In this document: positions 34,295-42,798 of the stretch, in pieces
How positions within the stretch are numbered: the first letter of the stretch is position 1
Layout of the letters: each line of letters starts with the position of its first letter
Notes under the pieces: generated by a model
Told to the model about the DNA's origin: nothing
Database searches by the model: none
The model's input: only the letters and a program-made list of their open reading frames with translations
Made by a program: the position numbers and the translations under genes
DNA from: Cryptosporangium sp044454545
GTDB lineage: Bacteria > Actinomycetota > Actinomycetes > Mycobacteriales > Cryptosporangiaceae
Direction: 5' to 3'
Assembly: GCF_044454545.1 (NCBI RefSeq)
Contig: NZ_JBITDV010000012.1
Coordinates: 124,001-188,000, forward strand
DNA: 64,000 nt

Positions 34295-35349
34295 CTGTCT
34301 ACGGTGTCCACGCGTCCCACGAGCAGCTCCATCCGTCCGACCTGCTGGCCGCGGTCGTCAAAGCGGAACGCCTCGGGTTCACCGCCGCGATGTCGTCGGA
34401 CCACTTCTCGCCCTGGAGCTCCCGGCAGGGGCACTCCGCATTCGCGTGGTCCTGGCTCGGCGCTGCGCTGCAGGCCACCGATCTGCCGTTCGGCGTGGTG
34501 AACGCACCCGGGCAGCGGTACCACCCGGCGATCATCGCGCAGGCGATCAGCACGCTCGGTGCGATGTTCCCGGGGCGGTTCTGGGCCGCGCTGGGCTCCG
34601 GTGAGGCGAGCAACGAGCACATCACCGGTGACCCGTGGCCGCGCAAAGACGTCCGGAACGCGCGTCTGCTCGAGTGCGTCGAGGTGATCAGGGCGCTGTT
34701 CGCCGGGGAAGAGGTGAGCCACCACGGGCTCGTCACCGTGGATCGGGCCCGGCTCTGGACCCGGCCGGAGGTCGAGCCGGCCCTGGTCGGTGCGGCGGTG
34801 AGCGTGGAGACCGCGCGGTGGTGCGCGTCGTGGGCCGACGGGCTGATCACCGTGGGCGCGCCGGTCGAGCACCTGCGCCGGATGATCGACGCGTACCGGG
34901 ACGCCGGTGGGCGCGGGCCGATCAACCTGCAGATTCATCTGAGCTGGGCGGATTCCGAGGAAGAGGCCGAGGCGATCGCGCTGGACCAGTGGCGCAGCAA
35001 CGTGTTCTCGCCGCCGGTGTGCTGGGACCTGGACATGACCGACCACTTCGACGTGGTGTCGGAGCGGGTCGGCATCGACCAGGTGCGGGAGGTCGTGAAC
35101 GTCAGCGCGGATCTGGGGCAGCACACGGCCTGGCTCGCGGAGTACGCGGCACTGGGCGTGGACGGGATCTACCTGCACCACGTCGGGCAGGACCTCGACC
35201 CGTTCCTGGACGCGTTCGGCGCGAAGGTCCTGCCCCAGCTGGACGTGACCCGCGCCCCCGAAGCCCGCTCCCACCACGAAAAGCCCGAACAGCCGAACGC
35301 CCCGGGTGGGCGGCCTCCAGGTGAGAACCTCGGGCGGGGCCCGGAGTGA
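34291..35349 (+). CDS. LLM-class flavin-dependent oxidoreductase (TIGR03885-like)
   Basis: A 352-residue luciferase-like TIM-barrel protein. 'YGVHASHEQLHPSDLL' at the start, 'SDHFSPW', 'WSWLGAALQATDLPFGVVNAPGQRYHP' in two parts and 'GSGEASNEHITGDPWP' match the subgroup annotated as probable non-F420 flavinoid oxidoreductases. It should bind FMN or a related flavin in the cytosol; the substrate is unknown. The last ~30 residues are Pro/Gly-rich. The ATG overlaps the upstream SDR stop. Its own stop is one base away from the stop of the convergent hypothetical gene, leaving no room for a separate terminator. Confidence 0.88.
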   Translation: MTVYGVHASHEQLHPSDLLAAVVKAERLGFTAAMSSDHFSPWSSRQGHSAFAWSWLGAALQATDLPFGVVNAPGQRYHPAIIAQAISTLGAMFPGRFWAALGSGEASNEHITGDPWPRKDVRNARLLECVEVIRALFAGEEVSHHGLVTVDRARLWTRPEVEPALVGAAVSVETARWCASWADGLITVGAPVEHLRRMIDAYRDAGGRGPINLQIHLSWADSEEEAEAIALDQWRSNVFSPPVCWDLDMTDHFDVVSERVGIDQVREVVNVSADLGQHTAWLAEYAALGVDGIYLHHVGQDLDPFLDAFGAKVLPQLDVTRAPEARSHHEKPEQPNAPGGRPPGENLGRGPE

Positions 35350-35350
35350 A

Positions 35351-35863
35351 CTAGTGGCGCCGGCGTGTGGGGGCGGCGGGTAGGCGGCGGTGGGACGGCC
35401 AGGTGAGCGTCAGCTCGCCGCCGATCGGGAGCGCGCCCCAGCGGGCCTCGGCGGCGTGCAGGGCGTCCACGGCCCGGCCGACCGCCGATTCGTCCGGGAA
35501 CCAGCAACCGGCCCGCGCCGGGAGCTCACCGCCCGCCGCGGCGGCCTCGACGACGCCACCGAGCAGTTCGGCGCGCTGCAGACGGTCGCGGTAGGTGCGG
35601 ATCAGCGCCGCCGAGCGCTCGGCGGCGTGCGGGGGGCGACGGCCGCTGACGTGCGTCATGCTCCGGAACACCACGCCGGCGGCGATCGCGCCCCAGATCC
35701 CGTCCGAGATCCGCAGCGCGTCCTCGACCGTGTAGTGCACCAGGTCGTGCGGCACCTGCGCGGTGATCGGCCCGGCGCCCATCCGGTACACCACGTGGTC
35801 GTCGCGCTCGATCAGAACGGAACCCCACTCGTGGTCCGGCAACCGGGTGAAAGTGACCCTCAC
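35351..35863 (-). CDS. Hypothetical protein following the ATP-grasp gene
   Basis: A 170-residue protein I do not recognise. It begins 'VTFTRLPDHEWGSVLIERDD' and has a helical middle ('DALRISDGIWGAIAAGVVF') and a C-terminal 'GGELTLTWPSHRRLPAAPTR' with a basic end. It has no signal or membrane segment. It starts 10 bp after the ATP-grasp gene ends and reads the same way, so the two form an operon. The GTG start has GAAGG very close upstream. A cytosolic accessory role next to the ATP-grasp enzyme is possible but unproven. Confidence 0.62.
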   Translation of the reverse strand: MRVTFTRLPDHEWGSVLIERDDHVVYRMGAGPITAQVPHDLVHYTVEDALRISDGIWGAIAAGVVFRSMTHVSGRRPPHAAERSAALIRTYRDRLQRAELLGGVVEAAAAGGELPARAGCWFPDESAVGRAVDALHAAEARWGALPIGGELTLTWPSHRRLPAAPTRRRH

Positions 35864-35873
35864 CCTTCGAGGA

Positions 35874-36734
35874 TCACCCCCGCGGCAACTCCTTTACGGC
35901 CCGCAGCAGACGATCCTCGGCCCCCGGCGCGGACGCCAGGAACAGCTGCGGCTCGATCAGCTCCGCCTCCATGACGATCGGCTGCCCGGCGTCGTCGAGC
36001 ACCAGGTCGAGCCGGCCGTACAGCGGTCTCGCCGGTGCGGCGGCCAGCACCGCGCGGGCCAGCCCGTGCTCGGCGCCGGTCGGCTCGTACGGCCGGGGGT
36101 TCGGGTGGGATTCCGCGCCGCGCCGGCCGGACTCGGTCGCGAGCACCGCGCCCTTGACGATCGCATGGCTGAACTCGCCCCCGAAGTAGACGATCGCCCG
36201 CTCGCCGTCGCTCTCGACCCGGCGCTGGTACGGCTGCACCATCGCGGTGAACCCGGACGCGTGCAGCGTACGCACGTGATCCGGCGCCTCGTGGGCGTCG
36301 GTGGCCCGGTACCGCCGCGCACCCCGGGCACCGCCGCCGACGGTCGGCTTCACCACGAAGTCGTCGTACCCCGGGAGGCTGATCGGCGCGCCCGGCGGTA
36401 CGAACGTCGTCGGCACGGTCGGGATGCCGGCCGCGGTCAGGTCACCGAGGTAGGTCTTCACCGAGTTCCACCGGACGATCGCCGGGTCGTTCACCAGCCG
36501 GGTGACGCTCCCGGTGGCGTCGGCCCAGGCCTGGAACTCGTCGATCTTGTCGGGGTAGTTCCAGGTCGATCGGATCAGCGCTACGTCGTAGTCGCCCCAG
36601 GACACGGCCGGGTCGTCCCAGGCGGCGATCTCGGCGTCGAATCCGGCCCGGGCCGCGGCGGACCGCAGGATTCCCAGCTCGGTGTCGGGTACCGGCGTCT
36701 CGGTCGCGGTGACCAGTACGATCCGCGTGCTCAT
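35874..36734 (-). CDS. ATP-grasp family ligase (RimK-like)
   Basis: A 286-residue ATP-grasp protein. The central lysine-bearing strand 'DDFVVKPTVGGGARGARRY' is the phosphate-binding glycine-rich loop, 'MVQPYQRRVESDGERAIVYF' is the next ATP-binding part, and 'YGRLDLVLDDAGQPIVMEAELIEPQLFL' holds the metal-binding Asp/Glu. Family members join a carboxylate to an amine or thiol using ATP, as in glutathione, RimK or prokaryotic peptide-ligase reactions; the product here is unknown. ATG 36734 lacks an RBS and lies 6 bases after TAGGCT, so it is probably leaderless and shares a promoter site with the DUF998 remnant. Confidence 0.86.
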   Translation of the reverse strand: MSTRIVLVTATETPVPDTELGILRSAAARAGFDAEIAAWDDPAVSWGDYDVALIRSTWNYPDKIDEFQAWADATGSVTRLVNDPAIVRWNSVKTYLGDLTAAGIPTVPTTFVPPGAPISLPGYDDFVVKPTVGGGARGARRYRATDAHEAPDHVRTLHASGFTAMVQPYQRRVESDGERAIVYFGGEFSHAIVKGAVLATESGRRGAESHPNPRPYEPTGAEHGLARAVLAAAPARPLYGRLDLVLDDAGQPIVMEAELIEPQLFLASAPGAEDRLLRAVKELPRG

Positions 36735-36740
36735 CCGGCC

Positions 36741-36750
36741 AGCCTACGGT
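36741..36750. promoter_or_regulatory. Overlapping divergent leaderless promoters
   Basis: The ten bases AGCCTACGGT hold two -10 boxes. On the minus strand TAGGCT (36746-36741) lies 6 bases before the ATG at 36734. On the plus strand TACGGT (36745-36750) lies 7 bases before the GTG at 36758. They share the bases TA at 36745-36746, so polymerase cannot melt both at once. Confidence 0.6.
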
Positions 36751-36757
36751 GACGGGT

Positions 36758-37135
36758 GTGAACCGTTTCCGGCCTCTCGGCGGCGCCGCCCTGGCCACCG
36801 CGGGCGTGGCGTTCTTCGCCGGTCAGTTCGTCGTGCAGTCCGCATGGACGACGCCGTTCAGCTGGGCCGACAACACCATCAGCGACCTCGGGACGGCCGA
36901 GTCGCCCTGGCACGCGCTGATGAACACGGTCTTCGTGGCCAACGGCGTGCTCGTCGCGATCGGTGCGCTGCTCTCGCCCCGCGGGCGCGCGGTCCGTGCG
37001 CTGCTGCTCGGGGTGGCGGCCGGGAGCGTGCTGGTCGGGCTGGTGCCCTCGGACGCCGGCTCGGGACCGGGGGGATGGAGCGGGTCGCGGTGTACCCGTT
37101 GTTCGTGTGGTTCGTTCTCGAGGGCGTCCGGATAA
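36758..37135 (+). pseudogene. DUF998-type membrane protein remnant (internal deletion and frameshift)
   Basis: The first ~105 codons read as a DUF998 integral membrane protein: 'FSWADNTISDLGT', 'WHALMNTVFVANGVLVAIGA' and 'VLVGLVPSDAGSG'. Normal family members (~200 residues) continue with three more helices and end near an 'ERVAVYP' motif. Here that ending ('MERVAVYPLFVWFVLEGVRI') appears immediately, from 37075, but in another reading frame. So roughly 80 codons are missing and the frame has shifted near 37060-37075; the open frame ends with an unrelated Cys/Ser-rich tail. The start retains a leaderless promoter. The hrpB promoter and start lie just after the remnant. Confidence 0.65.
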
Positions 37136-37138
37136 CGT
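37133..37138 (+). promoter_or_regulatory. Leaderless -10 box for hrpB
   Basis: TAACGT is followed after 6 bases by the GTG start at 37145, with no RBS. It lies inside the end of the DUF998 remnant. Confidence 0.55.
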
Positions 37139-37144
37139 CGGGGC

Positions 37145-39655
37145 GTGCTGACGCTGCCGGAGTTGCCTGACCTCCCGGTGCGTCCGGCGCTGCCGCGGAT
37201 CGTTGACGCGCTGGTCGGCGACGGCGCGGCGGTGCTCGTCGCGCCGCCCGGCAGCGGCAAGACGACGCTGGTCCCGCTCGCGCTCGCAGGCGCCACCGAC
37301 GGCCGGATCGTGGTGGCCGAGCCGCGGCGGGTGGCCGCGCGGGCGGCGGCGTCCCGGATGGCGTCGCTGCTCGGCGAGCGGGTCGGCGAGACCGTCGGGT
37401 ACACGGTCCGGGGCGATCGGTCGGTGAGCTCGCGGACGAGGGTCGAGGTGGTCACGACCGGGGTGCTGGTGCGGCGTCTTCAGCGCGACGCCGAGCTGCC
37501 GGGTGTCGGGGCGGTGATCCTGGACGAGATCCACGAGCGCCATCTCGACGCGGATCTCGCGCTCGCGTTCGTGCAGGACGCCAGGGCCACGCTGCGGCCG
37601 GACCTGCTCTTGCTGGCCACCTCGGCCACGGCCGCGTCCGAGCGGTTGTCGGAACTGCTGGGCGGGCCGGTGCTCGAGGTCGCCGGGTCTCCGCACCCGG
37701 TGCGGACGGTGTGGGCCGCGCCCGCGTCGCCGGTGACCCCGCCGCACGGGCATCGCGTCGATCCGCGGCTGCTCGACCACGTCGCCACCGTGGTGCGGCG
37801 CGCGCTGTCGGAGACCAGTGGCGACGTGCTGGTGTTCCTGCCCGGTGCGGCCGAGATCGGCGGCGTGTCGCGCCGTCTGGCCGGGGTGGACGCGACGGTG
37901 GCGGTGCTGCACGGGCGGCTGGCTCCCCGCGATCAGGACGCCGTGCTGCGGCCGTCCGGGGGCCGGCGGCGGATCGTGCTGGCGACCGCGGTGGCCGAGA
38001 GCAGCCTCACGGTGCCCGGGGTCCGGGTGGTGGTGGACGCCGGGCTGGCGCGGGTGCCGCGGATGGACCAGGGCCGTGGGCTCGGTGCGCTGGTGACCGT
38101 GCCGGAGTCGCGGGCCACCGCGACCCAGCGAGCCGGCCGCGCGGGCCGGGAAGCGCCGGGGACCGTCTACCGGTGCTGGTCGGAGTCGGATCACGCGCGG
38201 TTGCCGGCGTGGCCGGAGCCGGAGATCGCGGCCGCGGACCTGACCGCGTTCGCGCTCGACCTGGCCGGCTGGGGAACACCGACCGGTGCCGGGCTGGCGT
38301 TGCCGGATCCACCGCCGACGGCGGCGCTGGACATCGCGCAGGCGACGCTGCGGGCGCTCGGCGCCATCAACGCCGAGGGCCGGGTGACACCGCGCGGCCG
38401 GACGCTGGCCGGGATGGGGGTGCACCCGCGGCTGGCCCGCGCGTTGCTCGACGGAGTGCCGGTGGTCGGGGTGCGACGGGCGGCGGAGGTGGTGGCGCTG
38501 CTCGCCGACGACACGCTCACCGGTAGCGGCGGCGACCTGGTCGCGGCCTGGCGGATCCTCCGGGACGGCTCGACGCCCGACCGGGCCCGCCGCTGGCGGG
38601 ACGAGGTCGGCCGCCTGCAAGCCGCCGCCCGCGACGCGAGCGCCGCCGGGGCGACGTCCGTTCGGGCCGGCGCGGCCGGGGGGCTGCCGGACGACCTCGC
38701 GGCCGGGCTGATCGTCGGGATGGCCTACCCCGAGCGGCTCGCGCTCCTGCGGGCGGAGACCGGCCGGAGCTATCTGATGGCCGGTGGCACCGCGGCCGAC
38801 CTACCCGAGGCATCTGCGCTCGGCGGCGTTCCCTGGCTGGCCGTCGCGACCGCCGACCGCTCGCCCGGGCACGCCAACGCCCGGATCCGGCTCGCGGTCG
38901 CGATCAACGAGGCCACCGCGATCGACGCCGGGTCGGCGCTGCTCACCACCTCCGACGACGTCCGCTGGACCGACGGTGAGCTGATCGCCCGCTCGGTCGA
39001 CCGGCTCGGCGCGATCACGCTCAGCGAGCGCCCGCTGGAGCCGGACGCCGGCATACGGGCGGACACGGTCTTGGCCGGCGTAAAGAAAGAAGGCCTGAAC
39101 CGGCTGAGGTGGGACACGGATGCGCGCGCCCTGCGGGAGCGCCTGGCGTTCGCCCGTGCGGCGCTCGGGCCGCCCTGGCCGGCCATGGACGACGAGTCGC
39201 TGCTCGCGAGGGCCGCGGAGTGGCTGGGACCGGACCTGACCAGGGTCCGCAGACGCGCGGACCTGGCCCGGATCGACGCCGGAGCCGCGCTACGGCGGCT
39301 GCTGCCCTGGCCGGAGGCGTCCCGCCTGGACGAGCTCGCGCCCGAGCGGCTGGAGGTACCGAGCGGATCGAAGATCCGGGTCGACTACTCCGACCCGGCC
39401 GCGCCGGTGCTGGCGGTGAAGGTGCAGGAGGCGTTCGGCTGGACCCGGACCCCGGCGGTGGCGGGCGTGCCGGTTCGGCTGCACCTGCTCTCCCCGGCCG
39501 GACGCCCGGTCGCGGTGACGTCCGATCTCGAGTCGTTCTGGCGTACCGGCTATCCGAGCGTGCGCGCCGAACTCCGCGGCCGGTACCCGAAGCACCCCTG
39601 GCCGGACGATCCGATGACCGCGACGCCGACTAGGCGGACCAACCGTCGCCACTAG
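37145..39655 (+). CDS. hrpB: ATP-dependent helicase HrpB
   Basis: An 836-residue DEAH-family helicase of standard HrpB length. Walker A 'APPGSGKTT' is at residues 33-41, 'VAEPRRVAARAAA' is motif Ia, 'LDEIHERH' is motif II, 'LATSAT' is motif III, 'VLVFLPG' is motif IV and 'TQRAGRAGRE' is motif VI. The C-terminal ~130 residues match the HrpB-specific domain ('FWRTGYPSVRAELRGRYPKHPWPDDP'). It is a nucleic-acid-dependent ATPase; its cellular role in bacteria is poorly defined. The start is leaderless. The 3' end overlaps the convergent TetR gene by 26 bp. Confidence 0.94.
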   Translation: MLTLPELPDLPVRPALPRIVDALVGDGAAVLVAPPGSGKTTLVPLALAGATDGRIVVAEPRRVAARAAASRMASLLGERVGETVGYTVRGDRSVSSRTRVEVVTTGVLVRRLQRDAELPGVGAVILDEIHERHLDADLALAFVQDARATLRPDLLLLATSATAASERLSELLGGPVLEVAGSPHPVRTVWAAPASPVTPPHGHRVDPRLLDHVATVVRRALSETSGDVLVFLPGAAEIGGVSRRLAGVDATVAVLHGRLAPRDQDAVLRPSGGRRRIVLATAVAESSLTVPGVRVVVDAGLARVPRMDQGRGLGALVTVPESRATATQRAGRAGREAPGTVYRCWSESDHARLPAWPEPEIAAADLTAFALDLAGWGTPTGAGLALPDPPPTAALDIAQATLRALGAINAEGRVTPRGRTLAGMGVHPRLARALLDGVPVVGVRRAAEVVALLADDTLTGSGGDLVAAWRILRDGSTPDRARRWRDEVGRLQAAARDASAAGATSVRAGAAGGLPDDLAAGLIVGMAYPERLALLRAETGRSYLMAGGTAADLPEASALGGVPWLAVATADRSPGHANARIRLAVAINEATAIDAGSALLTTSDDVRWTDGELIARSVDRLGAITLSERPLEPDAGIRADTVLAGVKKEGLNRLRWDTDARALRERLAFARAALGPPWPAMDDESLLARAAEWLGPDLTRVRRRADLARIDAGAALRRLLPWPEASRLDELAPERLEVPSGSKIRVDYSDPAAPVLAVKVQEAFGWTRTPAVAGVPVRLHLLSPAGRPVAVTSDLESFWRTGYPSVRAELRGRYPKHPWPDDPMTATPTRRTNRRH

Positions 39656-40361
39656 CCGGCGGGGTGTACTGCGCGCTGATACCGAGGAACTCACTCAGGC
39701 TGCGCAGCTCGGCCTCGAACATCGGGCCGGCGTCGGACAACGCGAACTTGAGCTGCCCGAACACCTCCATCGACACGGTGCCGTAGAGACGGATCCAGGC
39801 GCTGAGGAAGACCTGGGTCACGCCCAGCGGTAGCGGCTGCGGGAAGCAGTCGTTCCACTCCCGGAGCTGGGCCCGCAGCGGAGGCTCGATCTCGTCGTCG
39901 GGCGGGATCGGGAACGGCCGGGTCAGGTACAGCTCGGTGATCAGGTCGCCGAAGACCTGGCCGAACCGCTCGCCGGTCGGGTCGACGCTCTCCGGCGACG
40001 GGTCCAGGCCGATCGCCGAGCTCGTGAACACCAGCGTGAACTCCGACGGGTGGGCGACCGCCCAGCGACGGAACTCCCGGCTGACCGAGAGCAGCTTCTC
40101 CACCAGATCCGGCTGCGCGTCCCGGACCTTCTCCAGCGACTCGGTGAGCTCGAGCTTCAGCTCGAGAACCAACGCGCTGATCAGGTCTTCCCGGCTCACG
40201 TAGTAGCGGTACAGCGCCGGCGCGGACATCCCCATCGCCCGCGCGATCGCGCGCAGCGACAGACCGTCGTACCCCTCCGCGACCAGCATCCGGCGAGCCG
40301 TGGACTGGATCTCCTGGACCGTTTCGGCCCGAAGCCTCTCCCGGCGGGTAGGTGCGGTCAT
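39630..40361 (-). CDS. TetR-family transcriptional regulator
   Basis: A 243-residue regulator. The N-terminal helix-turn-helix is clear: 'AEGYDGLSLRAIARAMGMSAPALYRYYVSREDLI' in two parts, about residues 27-62. The C-terminal ligand-binding half has 'REFRRWAVAHPSEFTLVF', as in TetR_C_13-like actinobacterial regulators. It is divergent from the MMPL transporter gene and is very probably its repressor, derepressed by a lipid or drug-like ligand. AAGGAGGT precedes the ATG. The intervening 170 bp hold a regular array of GCGAACA boxes that is the likely operator. Confidence 0.9.
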   Translation of the reverse strand: MTAPTRRERLRAETVQEIQSTARRMLVAEGYDGLSLRAIARAMGMSAPALYRYYVSREDLISALVLELKLELTESLEKVRDAQPDLVEKLLSVSREFRRWAVAHPSEFTLVFTSSAIGLDPSPESVDPTGERFGQVFGDLITELYLTRPFPIPPDDEIEPPLRAQLREWNDCFPQPLPLGVTQVFLSAWIRLYGTVSMEVFGQLKFALSDAGPMFEAELRSLSEFLGISAQYTPPASGDGWSA

Positions 40362-40402
40362 CCCAACCTCCTTCGACGGCGCTGCCGAAGCCTAACGCTC
40401 CC

Positions 40403-40506
40403 GCGAACACCTGTCGTAACGCGAACAACGATCCCACAGCGAACAGTATTGCTTTCGTGAACAGTGTATGCAAGATTGGCGGCTGTACGCAGCTTACAGT
40501 GTTCGC
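40403..40506. promoter_or_regulatory. Array of four 18-bp-spaced GCGAACA boxes plus one inverted box
   Basis: G(C/T)GAACA occurs at 40403, 40421, 40439 and 40457, exactly 18 bp apart. An inverted copy TGTTCGC lies at 40500-40506. Several copies extend to GAACA-N-TGT, a weak palindrome like TetR operators. Exact spacing on nearly the same helix face suggests cooperative binding of the adjacent TetR regulator. Confidence 0.65.
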
Positions 40507-40545
40507 ACTGCGATCAGAGATCGCACGATTGCCATGGGGGCAATG

Positions 40546-42681
40546 ATGTTCGAGCGGCTCGGGCGGGCCATGTACCGCCGGCGATGGATAGTGCTCGGCC
40601 TCGCGGTGGCGTTCATCGCGTTCGCCGGCATCTGGGGAACCCAGGTCTTCGGCAAGCTGATCGGCGGCGGGTTCGACAACCCGTCCAGCGAGAGCTCCCG
40701 TGCGATCGCCACGGCGGACGCGGAGCTCGGGCGCGACGACGCGGACGTCGTCGTCCTCTACCGCAGCGCGACCGCGACGGTCGACGACCCGGCGTTCGCG
40801 TCGGCGGTGACCGGCACGCTGGCGAAGCTGCCCGGCGACGTCGTCACCCGGTCGGCGACCTACTGGAGCACGAAGAGCCCGGGCCTGGTCAGCCACGACA
40901 AGCACGCGACCTACGCGGTGCTGACGCTCGCCGGTGACGAGGAACAGCGCGCCGACGGCCTCGAGAAGATCGAGGGAGACCTGGCCGCTCCCGGCTTGTC
41001 GATGCAGGTCGGCGGCGGCACGGCGATCAACCGGGACATCAGCGATCGGGTCTCGGAAGACATCGCGACGGCCGAGACGCTCTCGATGCCGGTGCTGTTG
41101 ATCCTGCTCGTGATCATTTTCGGCAGCCTGGCGGCGGCGAGTCTGCCGCTGGCGGTCGGTGGTCTGGCGATCCTGGGTGCGTTCACCGCGCTGCGCGGCT
41201 TGAGCTACCTGACCGACGTGTCGGTGTTCTCGGTGAACGTGGTGACGATCCTCGGGCTGGGCCTGGCGATCGACTACGGGTTGTTCATGGTCGGCCGGTT
41301 CCGGGAGGAGCTCGCCCGGGGTGCGGCAGTGGAGGACGCGGTCGCGCGGACCATGTCGACGGCCGGCCGCACGGTCGCGGTCTCCGGCGTCACGGTGGCG
41401 GTCTCGCTGGCCGGCCTGCTGATCTTCCCGATCTCGTTCCTGCGCTCGATGGGCCTCGGCGGGCTGTCGGCGGTGCTGATCGCGATGATCGCGGCGCTGA
41501 CCGTGCTGCCGGCGCTGCTGGGCGTACTCGGGCACCGGGTGGACGCGCTGTCGGTGCGGCGGCTGTTCCGCCGGAAGCCGCGGGCGACGGAGACCGAGCA
41601 CGGGTTCTGGTATCGCCTGGCGCACAGCATCATGCGTCGTCCGGTGGTTTACGCGGTTGGTGTGTTGGCGTTCCTGCTGGTGGCTGGGGCTCCGTTCTTG
41701 CGGGTGGAGTTCGGTGGCATCGATGCCAGGGCGCTACCGGCGGGCACGGAGAGCCGGGTGGTCTCCGAGACCCTCGACCGGGATTTCGTGCAGAACGGTC
41801 AGTCGCCGATCAAGGCGGTCGTGACCGGCGGGGACCTGGACCGGTACGTCGCCGCGGTCCGTGACGTCGACGGGGTCACCGGCGTCCGGGTCGCGGACTC
41901 GAAGGGCGAGACCGCGCTGGTCGACATCACGTTCGACGGCGACCCGATCTCGGCGAAGTCCCGGGAGCTGGTCGAGCGGATCCGTGCGGTGCCGACCGAC
42001 GGGCAGGTGCTGGTGGGTGGTCAGACCGCGGCGTTGACCGACCAGTTGTCCACGATCGGCGACCGGCTGCCGTGGATGGCGCTGATCGTCGTCGGGGCCA
42101 CGTTCGTGCTGCTGTTCCTGGCGTTCGGGTCGCTGGTGCTGCCGCTCAAGGCGGTCGTGATGAACGTGTTGTCGCTGGGGGCCTCGTTCGGTGCGCTGGT
42201 GCTGATCTTCCAGGACGGGCACCTGTCCGGGCTGCTCAACTTCACCTCGACGGGGACGCTGGAAGCCACCCAGCCGATCCTGGTGCTGGCGATCGTGTTC
42301 GGGCTCTCGATGGACTACGAGGTGTTCCTGATGTCGCGGATCCGGGAGGAGTACGACCGGACCGGTGACAACACCCGGGCGGTCGCGGTCGGGTTGCAGC
42401 GCAGCGGCCGGATCATCACCAGTGCCGCGTTGCTGATCCTGGTGGTGATCGGATTGTTCTCGATCTCCGGCATCACGTTCATCAAGCTGATCGGTGTGGC
42501 GATGCTGATCGCGGTGTTCGTCGACGCGACGATCGTGCGGGCGTTGCTGGTGCCGGCGACGATGCGGCTCCTGGGTGACGCGAACTGGTGGGCACCGGGC
42601 CCGCTCAAGCGGTTCTACGCCCGCTACGGCATCCACGAGGGTGACGAAGAGGCGCCGGCGCGGGAGCCGGTCTCGGTCTGA
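40546..42681 (+). CDS. MMPL/RND-family transporter
   Basis: A 711-residue polytopic membrane protein with two repeated halves, each made of one membrane helix, an external domain and a cluster of five helices. 'GLGLAIDYGLFMVGRFREEL' in the first half and 'VFGLSMDYEVFLMSRIREEY' in the second are the paired MMPL motifs with intramembrane Asp-Tyr pairs that couple to the proton gradient. Family members export lipids, siderophores or drugs. ATG 40546 was chosen for the nearby GGGGG and because an upstream start at 40468 would place coding sequence over the operator array. ATG 40534 is also possible. Control by the divergent TetR is likely. Confidence 0.92.
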   Translation: MFERLGRAMYRRRWIVLGLAVAFIAFAGIWGTQVFGKLIGGGFDNPSSESSRAIATADAELGRDDADVVVLYRSATATVDDPAFASAVTGTLAKLPGDVVTRSATYWSTKSPGLVSHDKHATYAVLTLAGDEEQRADGLEKIEGDLAAPGLSMQVGGGTAINRDISDRVSEDIATAETLSMPVLLILLVIIFGSLAAASLPLAVGGLAILGAFTALRGLSYLTDVSVFSVNVVTILGLGLAIDYGLFMVGRFREELARGAAVEDAVARTMSTAGRTVAVSGVTVAVSLAGLLIFPISFLRSMGLGGLSAVLIAMIAALTVLPALLGVLGHRVDALSVRRLFRRKPRATETEHGFWYRLAHSIMRRPVVYAVGVLAFLLVAGAPFLRVEFGGIDARALPAGTESRVVSETLDRDFVQNGQSPIKAVVTGGDLDRYVAAVRDVDGVTGVRVADSKGETALVDITFDGDPISAKSRELVERIRAVPTDGQVLVGGQTAALTDQLSTIGDRLPWMALIVVGATFVLLFLAFGSLVLPLKAVVMNVLSLGASFGALVLIFQDGHLSGLLNFTSTGTLEATQPILVLAIVFGLSMDYEVFLMSRIREEYDRTGDNTRAVAVGLQRSGRIITSAALLILVVIGLFSISGITFIKLIGVAMLIAVFVDATIVRALLVPATMRLLGDANWWAPGPLKRFYARYGIHEGDEEAPAREPVSV

Positions 42682-42690
42682 GCGTGCTCG

Positions 42691-42724
42691 ACGGCCCCCC
42701 GGTTCACCGGGGGGCCGTTGTTCT
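42691..42724 (+). terminator. Strong hairpin terminator after the MMPL gene
   Basis: A perfect 12-bp stem ACGGCCCCCCGG / CCGGGGGGCCGT with loop TTCA is followed by TGTTCT. It lies 9 bp after the transporter stop and insulates the downstream GGDEF-EAL gene. Confidence 0.85.
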
Positions 42725-42798
42725 CATGTCGTCGCGCCCGCGGACGAACCGACTGTAGGCGGGGAACTCATCGGCTACCCCGCGCGCGGGAGGGGCGC

